Positions 32,939 through 43,900 of a stretch of DNA of 64,000 nucleotides are shown one piece after another. This stretch comes from Isoetes taiwanensis (taxonomy: Eukaryota; Streptophyta; Lycopodiopsida; Isoetales; Isoetaceae), in NCBI GenBank assembly GCA_021234155.1, contig JAJEKV010000011.1:3533069-3597068 (forward strand), given 5' to 3'. The notes under the pieces are model-generated. The model had not been told where the DNA came from and made no database searches. It saw nothing but the letters and a program-made list of their open reading frames with translations. A program made the translations under genes and the position numbers. How positions within the stretch are numbered: the stretch's first letter is position 1; every line of letters begins with the position of its first letter.

Positions 32939-33413
32939 ATGGCCTCCACATCCTCAACCGTTTGATAATGAAAACGCAAGAGGATAGAACTCCCTTCGAC
33001 ATAGTGTTGGGTGTTCTAATGAAGAGGTTGAAGGAGCAAGATGATCTTCTAAAGGAAAGGCGCCGTTACAATTCGAGAAAGAAGAAGAGAATGAATTCAA
33101 CCTTCTCATGCTTCGTAGCGGAGAGGCAAATCAGACGGTTGAATAGAAGGTTGGACGGGATGACATGCCCCAACAACCGTGACCGAGGTGGTTATGGCGG
33201 CAACGCGAGGATGCTAATTCAGGCGAGAAGAACACGTTGTGCTATTGGGACGGGGAGGCGGGACATGTACAAAGAGATGGTGGATGATTGGAGGAACGTT
33301 TGGATAGGGTGATTGCTCGCTTGAGGGGAAGAGATGAAGACGAAGACGAGGGGACGGAGCTGATGATGATGATGAAGATAATGAAGAAGAGCTGCGCTTT
33401 GGAGCAACAATGA
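32939..33413 (+). pseudogene. Element-2 cargo gene 7, small basic protein
   Basis: MASTSSTV is followed by a stop. From the ATG at 32968 the frame reads MKTQEDRTPFDIVLGVLMKR then LKEQDDLLKERRRYNSRKKK, aligned with DITLAVVMKRFKE of gene 4. It continues RQIRRLNRRLDG and a Gly-rich segment to 33312. A shifted frame adds an acidic tail (GRDEDEDEG or DDDDEDNEEEL) to 33413. It is the most distal family member before the convergent transposase-like gene. Confidence 0.5.
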
Positions 33414-33564
33414 GTCGTTGTATTTTGTTTTTCAATGTAACATCTTTCACAACTTTAATCAAAAGTAACCCTTTTTATTATTATCTTGTAAAGCTTCACA
33501 CGAAGCCACATAAATGCAAGCAATAGCGAACTCCCTTTATTTGTGGCAGGTATGATCTAAATAA

Positions 33565-33631
33565 GATCACACGACGCGAAGCTACGGTTGTGCAAACAAG
33601 GTTGGAGGCAAGTACTTGGCGTCGTGTGAAC
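33565..33631. repeat. Inverted motif pair 8
   Basis: GATCACACGACGCG (33565-33578) and GGCGTCGTGTGAAC (33618-33631), between the end of the cargo cluster and the convergent transposase-like gene. Confidence 0.85.
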
Positions 33632-33649
33632 ATGCTACACATTACAAGT

Positions 33650-35849
33650 ATACTTCGATTCTTTGTCTCTTAGATCTCCCTTTGTTGCGATGCTAGTGGG
33701 GCCCTAGAATTTTGCCAAGCAACTTTCCGTTTTCTCTTGACATTATGCCAATGGTGTTTTACGACTTGGGTTGCTCCTTAAAGCGACCTTCTTGTAAATA
33801 TTTAGCCATCGCCCTTCTATAAAACCACTATGTCATCATCTGTCTTAGAGGGTTGGTTCCCACATTTCCACCCCCCTCTTTGAGTGTTACGATGAAAGGC
33901 TATTTTAGCTTGTTTATGCGACTTCTCCATGCCTTGTGCACTCCACCTTTGCTAGGCTTCCATGCTTCCTAAAAACCAAGGTGCATGAGCCCAAAAGATG
34001 TGCAAGTAGTGCGTGACTTCACTCTCTCCCCATCGTCTATGAAAGCTTTAATAAATTTGTTATTCGCTTGCACAAACATTTACGCATCTTCTCTTGTGAG
34101 GTCCATTCTGCGAATGTATGGGAACAATTCGGACAATGCATCCCATGCTTTTTTTCCTCAATGCCAAGCGAGGGCGCCATCATGCGGTCCTGCTCCGCAT
34201 CAACCAGCAATTTTCCAAATTCATAGACCTTTTCTCCCATCCGGTTTCGTCGGAGCCTCTCTATGATTCTTTATGAAGCGTCGAAGCTTTCACCCCTCAA
34301 TTGACACCTTACGAGGCACACTTGTTCTTCTGCCCGTTTCTCATCGAGCTCTAATCTTACATTGCCACCATGCAAACCTGCTTACGATAGAACATGTTCA
34401 ACTCTCGAATTCCTTCCTCTCTTCTCTTCTTGTGCGAAATGTTCCACCACGAATCTGCAGCTCAAAAATATCATCTTGTCGATGATTCTCACAAAGCCGT
34501 GCAAAGTGCGGATATGAACCCTCTCTAATGGAATGGGGAAAATGCCATGGAACTTGGGATCTTCTTCTCCTCTATTAGGAGCATTTGCTTGGTTAAGGGA
34601 CAAGGTTGAAAAGCAGATCTTTCCAAGCTTGACTTCCTTGCATGATTGCAGTCTGAGACAACTTTTGCATGTTCCTTGTCCTCCTCCACTTTATGTTGTA
34701 CATTGCTTTCTCGGTTTTAAATCGGGCGCCAAGTGAAAAATTACTTTGTAAGATCCATAGTGATCTACTTGCAATTTTTCCCCTCCCTCGAATCTAGATA
34801 TTAGACTTCGGGATGTGGGTTTGATTGAACACCCATTTCAATACCTCGTGGGTTTCTTTTACGAACTTTAAAGAGACCTAACCACCAGGTGTCATCTTGA
34901 TTGACATGAGAACCATTTTCCATGCGCTTCTTCTCCTCGTCCGTCACCTCTACATCCTTTTTGTTATTCTTGTTGCTCTTTGATTTAGCATGTGCAATTG
35001 CATTCTCAATTGCTCTATTCATGATGACAACGGATACCCTCTCATACTTCTCAAATTTGGTCAGTTCCATTTCATCCAATTTTATGCAAACTTCAATCTC
35101 ACCATTAGTTTCTGCAACTGTTAAGTCATAATATTTGACAAGGAATTTTAAGAGAGTAATCAGGTCAACCCAAAGATTATTGCGTTCATTCATTCCAACT
35201 ATATCACAACAATCCTTGCCATTCTTATCTTTTATGGCTATGGCAGGACCAGCACATTCAACGTGGTGCATCTCTCCTAATATGGCATACACCATCTTTG
35301 TCCTAGTAACCCTTGTATTCTCGACAATTTGTAGGCGTGGAGGCGAATACTTTTTTGTGCCCATTCTTTTCAACGCTTCGTGGAATGGCTTGAATAGAGA
35401 ACGGTAACCAAGCCCTCTTGATGCCTACATCATCACAAAGCGGTCTGTACATCGTAAGCTTCTAACTTCTTGTAGATCTCCCCTAGTACCATTTCCAATA
35501 CCATCTTCTTGAGAGGAGAGTTGTAGGGCTGACAAATCATGTCCACTATCTCCCCGTTTCGTCGCTAGGTTCTTCACTCACGTAACCAAGATTGCTTCTA
35601 GTTTTCCCGGATCTTAAGCGGCCTTTGCTAGTGTTGTAAAGCGGACCTTGTGGCGTGACCACTGCGTCTGAATGCACCTGATCCAAACTTCGGTTCCTCT
35701 ATCGGTCGATAATACTTCTTCCTTTCTCGCAAGCCAAGGGGTGTTTTCTTCAAATTCTTTAACCTACATTGAAGCCCAAAGTTTGCTCTTTCGAGCTCTT
35801 GGATCTTTTCTTGCAGCTGCCCTATCACCAATTTGGACTTGTCCGCCAT
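33650..35849 (-). pseudogene. Transposase-like gene of element 2
   Basis: The ATG at 35849 starts MADKSKLVIGQLQEKIQELE, a short coiled coil. The main open block (34801-35373) holds IEVCIKLDEMELTKFEKYER followed by VSVVIMNRAI. Downstream frames give FPIPLERVHIRTLHGFVRII (34382-34603) and KKHGMHCPNCSHTF, a CX2C finger (34037-34240). A long multi-frame gene of this kind, convergent to the cargo and inside TIRs, is most simply the transposase. I do not recognise a named superfamily and cannot assign the catalytic triad. It is interrupted by many stops. Confidence 0.45.
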
Positions 35850-36317
35850 TATCTCAAAGAAGTTTCCCTCCCCAAGCCGTCATTCCTTTCCTTCATCGCG
35901 ATTGGAGTAATGGCGAGAGAAAAAAAGTGGCTGGTTTAAGTTATAATTCTCTTGTGACATCGGAAGCAGCTCATCTCAAGGAACTGTATTCGATTCGAAT
36001 GCCTTCATCCTCTCAATCTCTCACAATATCCCAAGAGGCCGGAGTTACCGTCACCACAAAATCGGACTAAACTTGAAAGCGTCTCGAAATAGCGGTTTCT
36101 TGCCACTCAACGGATCAATGGATATAAAAGCGCCATCCGCCTAGATGTCGACACTTTTTGAACCTGCAAGGCGCAACATGTCGAGGTCTAAGTTCTTATT
36201 TTTTAGACCTCCTTTTTTGCGATTGAAGACTGGAGCATATTCCTGAGTCAGTTGGATGCTTATCCACACATCATTTGGAGCTTCCATACTGCGTGGATCG
36301 CGACGGCCTTGAAATGA

Positions 36318-36890
36318 ATGTGTACAAATTGTATGCCCCAAACACAATTAAGCCGTTTGAGGCTCGGTCCAGGTACTAACCTCGTTTTTGAAATTTGCAA
36401 CGTGCATATGGAAATCGAAAAGTCCATTCTCCTACAATCCATGCTTTTATACAAAAGCAAATTCAAAATTCGAATTGTAGGGGGGCGGGAAGCCTGTATT
36501 GGGATGAAGTAAAAGATCGATTCTGAACTTTTAAGGTGCAATCGCAGCCATGAAAACGAAAGTCTAATACAAAGCTTCAACCTACACATTCAAATTTTGA
36601 AATGTAGAAGGGGAATGGACTCTAAATGAAAATAGGGCAAGACAAGAATCGGTGATGCGATGATTGGTATCGACAAACCAAGAGACACCGTCATGAGTTG
36701 CGGTATGCTATAATGCAAGTGGCTTTTTAGAAGCTGCGTGTTGCGTCAATCTGTCGACAACAAGAGAATTAAATACATATGGCGCCATAGATATGCGATT
36801 CCCCTTATTAGGGAGAATATTCCAAGCAAATCGTTGGGGAAAAAGGGGCGGAAATATGACGTGGAATGGCTGATAGGAGGCCATTTTAGT
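36318..36890. repeat. Internal duplicate of the element-2 right end, copy a
   Basis: Matches 38325-38880 (copy b) over about 560 bp, including AACGTGCATATGGAAATCGAAAAGTC, AGCTTCAACCTACACATTCAAATTTTGAAATGTAG and AAATATGACGTGGAATGGCTGATAGGAGGCCATTTT. Copy a stops a few bases before the conserved TIR core, so it is an end lacking its terminus. Confidence 0.85.
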
Positions 36891-36997
36891 TCATAAAACA
36901 TAATATAACTTGGAATGATAGATATTTTATATGCAAATGGGAGACTATTGACGAGGGACTTGTGTTTAATTTTAATTTGACAACAAATAAGAAAGTG

Positions 36998-37064
36998 GAT
37001 CACACGATGCGAATTTAGTGTGTTCCATTTTTGTTGCATATGTACTATCGGGCTTGGTGTGATC
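36998..37064. repeat. Inverted motif pair 9
   Basis: GATCACACGATGCG and GGCTTGGTGTGATC, 53 bp start to start. This is the only pair to the right of the transposase-like gene. Confidence 0.75.
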
Positions 37065-37433
37065 CTTGAAAAATAATATGCTCTTTGAAAAGGGATAATG
37101 ACTTATGTACTTAAGAGTGGTAACACATGTCAAGAAAAAAAAAAAAGTTAGGTATTCAAATGGAATTAGAAGCAAAAACTTTTTACATTCAAAATTTTTA
37201 TGGCCGTATGGCTTTACATCATTTTGTAAATTTAAATGCCGGGAGGCTTCAACTATTCACAACAAAAAGCGGGAGGCTTGCAGTCATATGGTAAGAAGCT
37301 GGAGGCAAGCTCGACTAAGAACAAGGAAAAAAAAATAAGAGGTGCTCTGCCCTAACAAATTTCATTCATCTGCTTCACCATCTGCAAAAAAAAAATAAGA
37401 AATAACCGTTAGTTGAATGCTTAAGAAAAGAAA

Positions 37434-37790
37434 GAAAACATGCATGTACCATGAACTAACGCCATGAGCTCCTCGAAGTCAGCAGATTCGTCTTCAACTT
37501 CTTCATCTTCTTCATCATCTTTGGCTTCTTCTCCATCGGTAGACCACTCATTTTCTGAAGAATCTCCTATCCAGCCTTCAAGAACACCTGTGATGAACTC
37601 CTGCTCCGAAATTTCCTCTGATTCCTCATTCTCTGATTCCTCGTCAAAGGAATCAGAGGAATCAGAGGAATCAGAGGCATTCAGAGCAAGAACCGTGGGC
37701 AGCGGAGGGAACTGCGGAGGGAACACCTCTTCCAGCCGTAATAGGCGCCTCTTGGAGGACACCCGGCTCTTCCGTGGCTGATCTCTTCAT
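37434..37790 (-). pseudogene. Acidic Ser/Glu/Asp-rich protein, first exon, element-2 copy
   Basis: From an ATG near 37790 the frame reads MKRSATEEPGVLQEAP. One base out of phase, the exon continues as SSKRRLLRLEEVFPP, then an acidic region with DSSDSSDSF, made by a 9-bp DNA repeat, and ADFEELMALVH. It stops at a splice donor CATG|GTACATGCATG. The order and both exon ends match the element-1 copy at 13536-13948. The shared position near the element end suggests an element-encoded accessory factor. Confidence 0.6.
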
Positions 37791-37984
37791 GGCGATGGAC
37801 TAGAGAAATTGGGCGGAGGATCTAGCGAAGATTGGGCGGAGATTGGGGAGAATGGGCGCCAATCTAATTTGGAATAGATATAGGCTGGATTAGGCGTGAA
37901 AATCGTAGGAATGATTCAGTATTCAGTCCTATCAACCATCATTACATGCCATTATGTGCATATCTCGAAATTTGAGCCATATCT

Positions 37985-38092
37985 AATATCTTCCTTTTTT
38001 AACCTTATACCTAAATATCCAATATCTTCCTTTTTTAACCTTATTCCTAAATATCCAATATCTTCCTTTTTTAACCTTATTCCTAAACCTAT
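37985..38092. repeat. 36-bp tandem repeat, three copies
   Basis: AATATCTTCCTTTTTTAACC then TTATNCCTAAATATCC, repeated three times with one or two changes. Confidence 0.9.
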
Positions 38093-38324
38093 ATGATTTG
38101 AGTTTAACCTGAAAATGAACACCGATATAATTCGAATTTAACATACTATTTAATACCAAGATGCTACGTCACACTATGTCGATAATTGGGATTTAAAAAA
38201 AACACTCCAAACCCTCCTCGAGAAAAACCACGTAAGTGCCGACCTCACTTGTGTTTAAGTTTTAATTTGACAACAAGCAACTTCCATATGTGTAGATCGC
38301 GACGGCGCGAAATCAAGGTGTGGT

Positions 38325-38880
38325 ATTTTTATGCCCCAACACAATTAAACCCGTGTGAGCGAACGTCCCATACTAACTTCGTTTTTGAAATTTGCAACGT
38401 GCATATGGAAATCGAAAAGTCCATTCTCCTACAATCCATGCTTTTATACATTAAGCAAATTCAAATTTCGAATTGTAGGGGGCGGGAAGCCTGTATTAGG
38501 ATGAAGTGAAGATCGGTTAAAGAGCGGCCCCGAAATGGCCCTCGAAATGAAAGTCCGATCGATACAAAGCTTCAACCTACACATTCAAATTTTGAAATGT
38601 AGAAGGCGGTGACGCGCACGCTTACCAAGAGACACCGTCATGAGTTGCCGGTATGCTATAATGCAAGTTGGGCATTTTAGAAGCGCCACGTGTTGCATCA
38701 GTCCGTCTGACAACCAACAGAATTAAATACATATGGCGCCATGAATGTGCAATCCCCCTTATTCCGGAAGAATATTCCAAGCAAATCTGTAATTATGAGA
38801 GTTTGGTATCCTAGGTGGCATGGGAAAAAGGGAGCGGAAATATGACGTGGAATGGCTGATAGGAGGCCATTTTCAGACCC
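38325..38880. repeat. Element-2 right end, copy b
   Basis: Partner of 36318-36890. This copy continues into the intact right TIR. Confidence 0.85.
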
Positions 38881-38895
38881 CAAATCCGCCCTAAT

Positions 38896-38918
38896 GCTCC
38901 CACTGAGCTACAACCCCA
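38896..38918 (-). other. tRNA 5'-half-like sequence abutting element 2
   Basis: On the minus strand: GGGGTTG-TA-GCTCAGTGGGAGC. It has an acceptor-strand length of 7, TA, and a D-arm with a GCTC/GAGC stem. It fits the first 22 nt of a tRNA with an A-box. The anticodon and T arms are absent; the element TIR begins there instead. Confidence 0.4.
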
Positions 38919-39072
38919 AGTAGAGTTTTTGTTTATTTTGTCTAATATTTATACAAACTTGGATTTTATTACTAGACTCCATATCTTCAAGGCAGTGCAT
39001 ATGTAATGGTTCGATATCCACCTCCGCCTAAAGGCTTGCCTTAAAATTATTACAAGCACGTCTAGCCTTCTC

Positions 39073-39205
39073 TATTTGACCCAGCTCAAGAGTTTGTCAT
39101 ACAACTACTTGAGTCGATTGATAAGTCAAGGAGGTGTCTTCAATAAGCTTCCAGCTTCATCATTTGCAAATAACAATGGCTTCTGTAGCTTCCCTCTCTC
39201 TCCCC
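39073..39205 (+). pseudogene. C-terminal fragment of an LRR protein
   Basis: Reads LTQLKSLSYNYLSRLISQGG then VFNKLPASSFANNNGFCSFP. The end of the intact gene at 41051 is closely similar (SNNLLYGKIPQGG... FPVSAFANNKGLCGMPLP). It lacks upstream repeats because element 2 begins 180 bp to the left. With the fragment at 25027 it may be the 3' remainder of one interrupted gene. Confidence 0.65.
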
Positions 39206-39259
39206 GCAAATTCTCTTATTTCATATGGATATCCTTATCCTCGAAAAATATGTTTTAAG

Positions 39260-41050
39260 TAAAAAACAATATCAAAGACTTTTCTTGTTTGCAATATTCA
39301 ATTGAAACTATTTGTCATGTTTTTAAGATCATTATCAATTTGTTCAGTTAGCTTTCAAGTTCAAGGACTCTTTGCATAAACATAAGCTCTGTTCAATCCA
39401 ATTTCTATTCATTTCAAATCTTTACTAATTCCCCAACAGTTTCTTTAACTTTGACTCAAGCAAGCTCAGATTTCATAACTTGTTTCATGATAAACTACTA
39501 TTAACATAGCTCCAAGGAACAAAATGTAGCTATATCATTTTCAAATAAAAAACTTGTGAACACATTAATGTACTAGCAACAATTAGAGCTCCAAGTAATA
39601 GCATCATGACTCCAGTGAAAAAAGGGAATCCGATTATGCTCAACAAGTTAAATAGATTTCAGATGAGTTGTGTACTTCAGTTGCTTTCCTTGATACAAAT
39701 GTTCATGCCATTATAGTTAAAGTCCCAAGTGCAAGTGGGATTTAAAGAAACTGATGGTTGCAGTTTGTCATTCCAGTTTCTAATACTATACTGTTATTAT
39801 TAGACTTGCATATGTTGACTACTGTGCCGAAGACAACCTGCATACAAGGCAAAAAAGCTGGAGTTTGCAAGATATGAATAGACATTTATGCAAGAGCACA
39901 TGTGCACTCCTTTGCTACAGATAATCATATGGTTCTGGGCCGTGAGAACATTCTTAAGTACATTTGCTTAGAAAAGCTCTTTGTGACGCCTGAAAAAACA
40001 TCCAGTAGTCTAGTTTCAATGTGCGTATACATTAAGAATCACCGTTTGCACCTTCCTTCTGCAATGCAAAATAGTCTGTCACCCAAGTTAGTCTGTTGCA
40101 TAGCCTTTCCAGTCTGTCACCCAAGTTAGTCTACCGCATAGTCTTTCCCTCGAGAGATTTTCACGTAGATCGAATAGCAATGCTTGTTCGCCTGACAGCA
40201 GCAAAGCAAAGTTTTTGCAAAAATAAATTAGAAAGAGAATTACAGCAAGATTAATCAATTTGATATCCTGTTGTTCTGGAAACAACTACAGCTAGAATAA
40301 TCATTGATATCCTGCTGTTCTGGAAACTGAACTCGGAATGTATAACAATTTAAGTTTCAATCATGAGCAGGAAGTACAAATCATTGATTTCTATTGAAGT
40401 CCACTTATTAAGAAGCCTCATTGAAACTTCAGTTTGAGTAAGAAACTTACATAATTTCCATAAAGTTCATGACCGTCATACATTCCAGTCAGCTGATAAA
40501 AAACGAGCAATAACCCACAAACCTGGGAGTTTTAGGAAAAGATGGCAACGGGAATGTAGAAATCTCACTTGGGGGTACATCAAGCTTTTGTTAAGATGCA
40601 AAAACATCAATTAATTTACTGTAATAGGTTGCGAGACATGAAATAGTGTGATCGGTAACATAACAACAACCCAAAACCATATGACGTTTCTTCCTGCAAA
40701 ATGTCCAAATCAAACCTCAGATTGCTTCAAAGTCTCAGAACCGGGCATTGGAACTTGTTGGTAACAATTTGTAATATATAAAGAAAGATAACGCTAGATA
40801 TTACAAATGCTGCTGTTTATTGTGTGTGGTAAAATGAAAAAAGACAGAATTGTTGAATTCCAAACCTTAGCCTTTGGATAATATGGTCCTTTTCAACGTA
40901 TAACTTTAATCCTATCTTTAAGAACAATCAAATCAGTTGCAAATTGCACCTCAATACCAAATATGCTTCAATAGTCTTCATGCAGAAAGTCACAATGGTC
41001 TTCAATTCTGCTCATTGCGTCCCAAGTTCTCTTTTATACCGGTGCACAAA
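39260..41050. other. Intergenic stretch 3' of the LRR gene
   Basis: AT-rich. Small tandem duplications occur at 40075-40145 (unit CTGTCACCCAAGTTAGTCT) and 40260-40330 (GATATCCTGNTGTTCTGGAAAC). No gene is supported. Confidence 0.45.
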
Positions 41051-43606
41051 TTATATGCACTGGGGAAGAGGCATCCCACAAAGTCCCTTGTTGTTTGCAA
41101 ATGCTGACACAGGAAAGCTAGTGAGTAATCCACCTTGAGGAATCTTACCATATAGTAAATTGTTGGATACATTGAAACTCTTCAGCTCTGACAAATTCAG
41201 AAAACTTCCTGGTATGTTTCCTGAAAATCGATTTATTGACAAATCCAATGTTTCAAACTTGCTCAATCTATTACCAATAAAAGATGGCAGTTTTCCCTCG
41301 ATCTTATTTCTGGCTAGTGACATGTATGTGAATGACGCAAAGAAATCCGGCCCCAATGCAGGCATTTCTAGTCCGGCAATATTTATCCCAGTAAACAAGT
41401 TCTCAGAAAAATCCATCTGATACACAAACTGCGTATTAAGTATTCTTGGATCTACTGAAAAATTGAAATTGATAGATCCAGTCAACTGATTAGCATGTAC
41501 GTCAAAGGTATTGTATGACGGCAGAAATGGCATACTTAACGACAAGTAATTGTGGGATAGGTTGACATCTCGAAGCATAGGCAAAGAGTTTGTCAAGATC
41601 CACCAAGGAATGCTTCCCGTTATGTTGTTATTTGAGAGATCAAGGACAGAAAGCTGACTTTGTTGCAAAAGCCACAGAGGAATAGTGCCACTAAGATTGT
41701 TTGAAGACAAATAAAGGTTTATAAGCTTCTGAGTGGCTGCTGGAGTTCCTGCAGGATCAAGATCAGATAACAGATTATTTGAGACCTCAAGGATTGGTAA
41801 ATTACAAAGTGACAAAGGGAACTGTCCAGATAGTTGATTGTTTGAGATATTCAATATGTAGACATTGGATAACATGCCCAATGATGGTGGGATGCTGCCT
41901 GATAGAAGATTGTCTGAGAGATCCAGTTGTGTGAGATTGATCATGCCCCCAAACTCTGCAGGAATAGATCCTGATAATTTATTGGAAGCAATACCAAGAT
42001 TTGTCAGCTTATGGAGATTCGAAAATCCTGATGGTATAGTACCGGACAAGTTGTTGAAGTTCAAGTATAGGCGGCTAAGACTCCGTAGCCTTCCTAAGAC
42101 TTGAGGTATCTTACCATCGAGTTGGTTGCTTGTAAGATAGAGCTCTGTCAGGTTATATAGATCTCCAATTGAAGAAGGGATTGCACCAGAAAGCTTGTTC
42201 CTTGCAAAAGATAAAGAATATAACTGAGTTGCCTTACCAATAGAAACTGGAATGGTACCCCTGATTCCTGTACCTTCAATAGAACAAGTTTGTAGCTTAG
42301 TTAGCCTTCCAAAATCTGGTAAATATCCTGTTAGACTGGGCAAGTTCGTGATTGAGATACTTTCAAGGCTTACCAAATTACTCAAGCTCGAAGGAAGGAA
42401 ACCAGAAACTTTTGAGTCGCCCAATCTGAGTTCCTGAAGATTATGAAGTCTACCAAGAGACTCAGGAATTGGACCTGACAGATTTGCATTCAGATCCAAA
42501 TAAAGGACCTGAAGCTCTGACAGATTGCCTAATGAAGAGGGTATGTTACCTTGAAACTCATTTCGATCTAGCTCCAAACGGCGTAGCTTAGGGAGCTTGC
42601 CAAGACTTGCAGGGATCTGCCCATTCAAGCCATTGCCATAGAGACGAAGAACTTGCAGATTAGAAAGCTTCTCAAAACACTCTGGAATGATGCCCCTTAA
42701 GTGAGTGGTTCGTGTTGTTCTTCCAATATCCAAGTACTGCAAATGTGTGAGATTGCATAGCTCAAAAGGGATTTTGCCCCCCAAATTATTGTCATTCAAG
42801 TTCAGATACATGAGGCTGGATAACATTCCTAGCTCACCTGGTATTTTGCCACTTAGCTGTTGATTGGACAGATCTAAATGTTGTAGTTTGATTAATTGAG
42901 TACCTAAGCAACGAGGAATGATCCCAGATATATTACCCCCATATGATCCGATGGAGAGATATCTTAGATTTCTTAACGCACATAAACTTCTAGGGAACTC
43001 TCCACTGAGATCATAGTTATTACTTAAATCCATATACTCAAGCTTTAAGAGGTTACCTACTTCTGCTCCAATGGAGCCTGAAAGCACTGTGTTCCGAAGA
43101 GAGAGTATTCTCAACTCAGGAAGCTTAGAGATCTCTCCTGGGAACTGCTGGGAGAGCTGAACATTGGATAGGTTTAACAGCTGCAGTGATTGTATCTGTG
43201 GGATGTACTTGGCCACAGCATTGAAGTCCTTAGACTTATCCCGCTTCAATTGGGAACCATATGTATGTTGTAGATTCAACCCCACAACACTTCCCAATCT
43301 GTTGAAAAATACAATCAAGACTTAAACCAAACACAACTGGAAAAACGTCAAACAAAACGTATAACATGTTAAAAACCCTCATATAAACCCTAGTTTTACA
43401 ACAGCAAAGTACCTGTTGCAGGTTATCCCAGCCCATTGGCAACAATCGATATTTGCATTCCATGTTTGGAAGACATCAAAATTTGCTGTAAACCCTGATT
43501 TAAACCCTAAAAGTGCATTTCGATCCGTCCTTGTACAGGTTCCATTGGCAGTATAAGTTTGAGCAATGAAGAAACCCAGAACAAGTAACAGAAGCCATTT
43601 CTCCAT
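41051..43606 (-). CDS. LRR receptor-like protein, secreted, no kinase
   Basis: Two exons: 43606-43413 and 43298-41051, with a 114-bp GT-AG intron (donor AACAG|GTACTT, acceptor TTTTCAACAG|ATTGG). Joining them gives a phase-2 junction, CN-R-LGSVV, and 813 residues. A signal peptide (MEKWLLLLVLGFFIAQ) precedes the LRRNT cap (RNALLGFKSGF... CCQWAGITC). About two dozen LRRs of the form LxxLxxLxLxxNxLxGxIP follow, then the Cys-pair cap GLCGMPLPQCI. No transmembrane helix or kinase follows, so the product should be apoplastic. Related plant proteins act in immunity or development together with receptor kinases. The LRR frame is uninterrupted, in contrast to every other gene here. Confidence 0.92.
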
Positions 43607-43647
43607 AACAGAAGTAGTATGATGGGAAGAAAGAAAGACGCTTGCTG

Positions 43648-43659
43648 CTTTTATAAAGC
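43648..43659 (-). promoter_or_regulatory. TATA box of the LRR gene
   Basis: On the minus strand, GCTTTATAAAAG lies about 45 bp before the ATG, with an A/T- and CTTTCTTTC-rich leader. Confidence 0.6.
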
Positions 43660-43900
43660 TCCATCACGCTGGCGGCACCTTGGGAATGGCCACTTAATGT
43701 TGACAAACGGATTCCCAAATTGCTTTTGTGGAGATTTGAATTGACGGTGACCAATTTATTCAATGCTCTTTCATGTGCCTACCGCAATAGTGTCTTATCT
43801 TTTTCGTACACTGCTTTATGACTTTGGTTTTTCGATGTCTTTTTTGGCTTTACTTTTCGGTCCACCAACGTGAATCTCTAGGCTCAAATCCATATACTAA

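Larger units (their letters stand above)
25194..38895. mobile_element. Element 2: giant TIR transposon (about 13.7 kb) with cargo cluster
   Basis: The ends are inverted: ATTAGGGCGGATTTGGGGTC then TGAAAATGGCC at 25194-25224, and the reverse complement at 38865-38895. A weaker inverted match continues over about 35 bp more (CCACGTCA). No clean target duplication is visible. Inside are seven small plus-strand genes (26.2-33.4 kb), a minus-strand transposase-like gene (33.7-36.1 kb), an internal duplication of the right end, and a minus-strand acidic gene. Nine copies of one inverted motif pair occur only in this interval. Confidence 0.75.

Noticed and set aside
25194-38895. Endogenous giant-virus fragment, because of the histone and compact gene spacing
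   Set aside because: There are no capsid, polymerase, packaging or other viral hallmark genes. The ends are transposon-type TIRs and the promoters look plant-like.
25194-38895. A complete histone set (H2A, H2B, H4) in the cargo
   Set aside because: Only the H3 fold is recognisable. The other small proteins lack histone-fold motifs.
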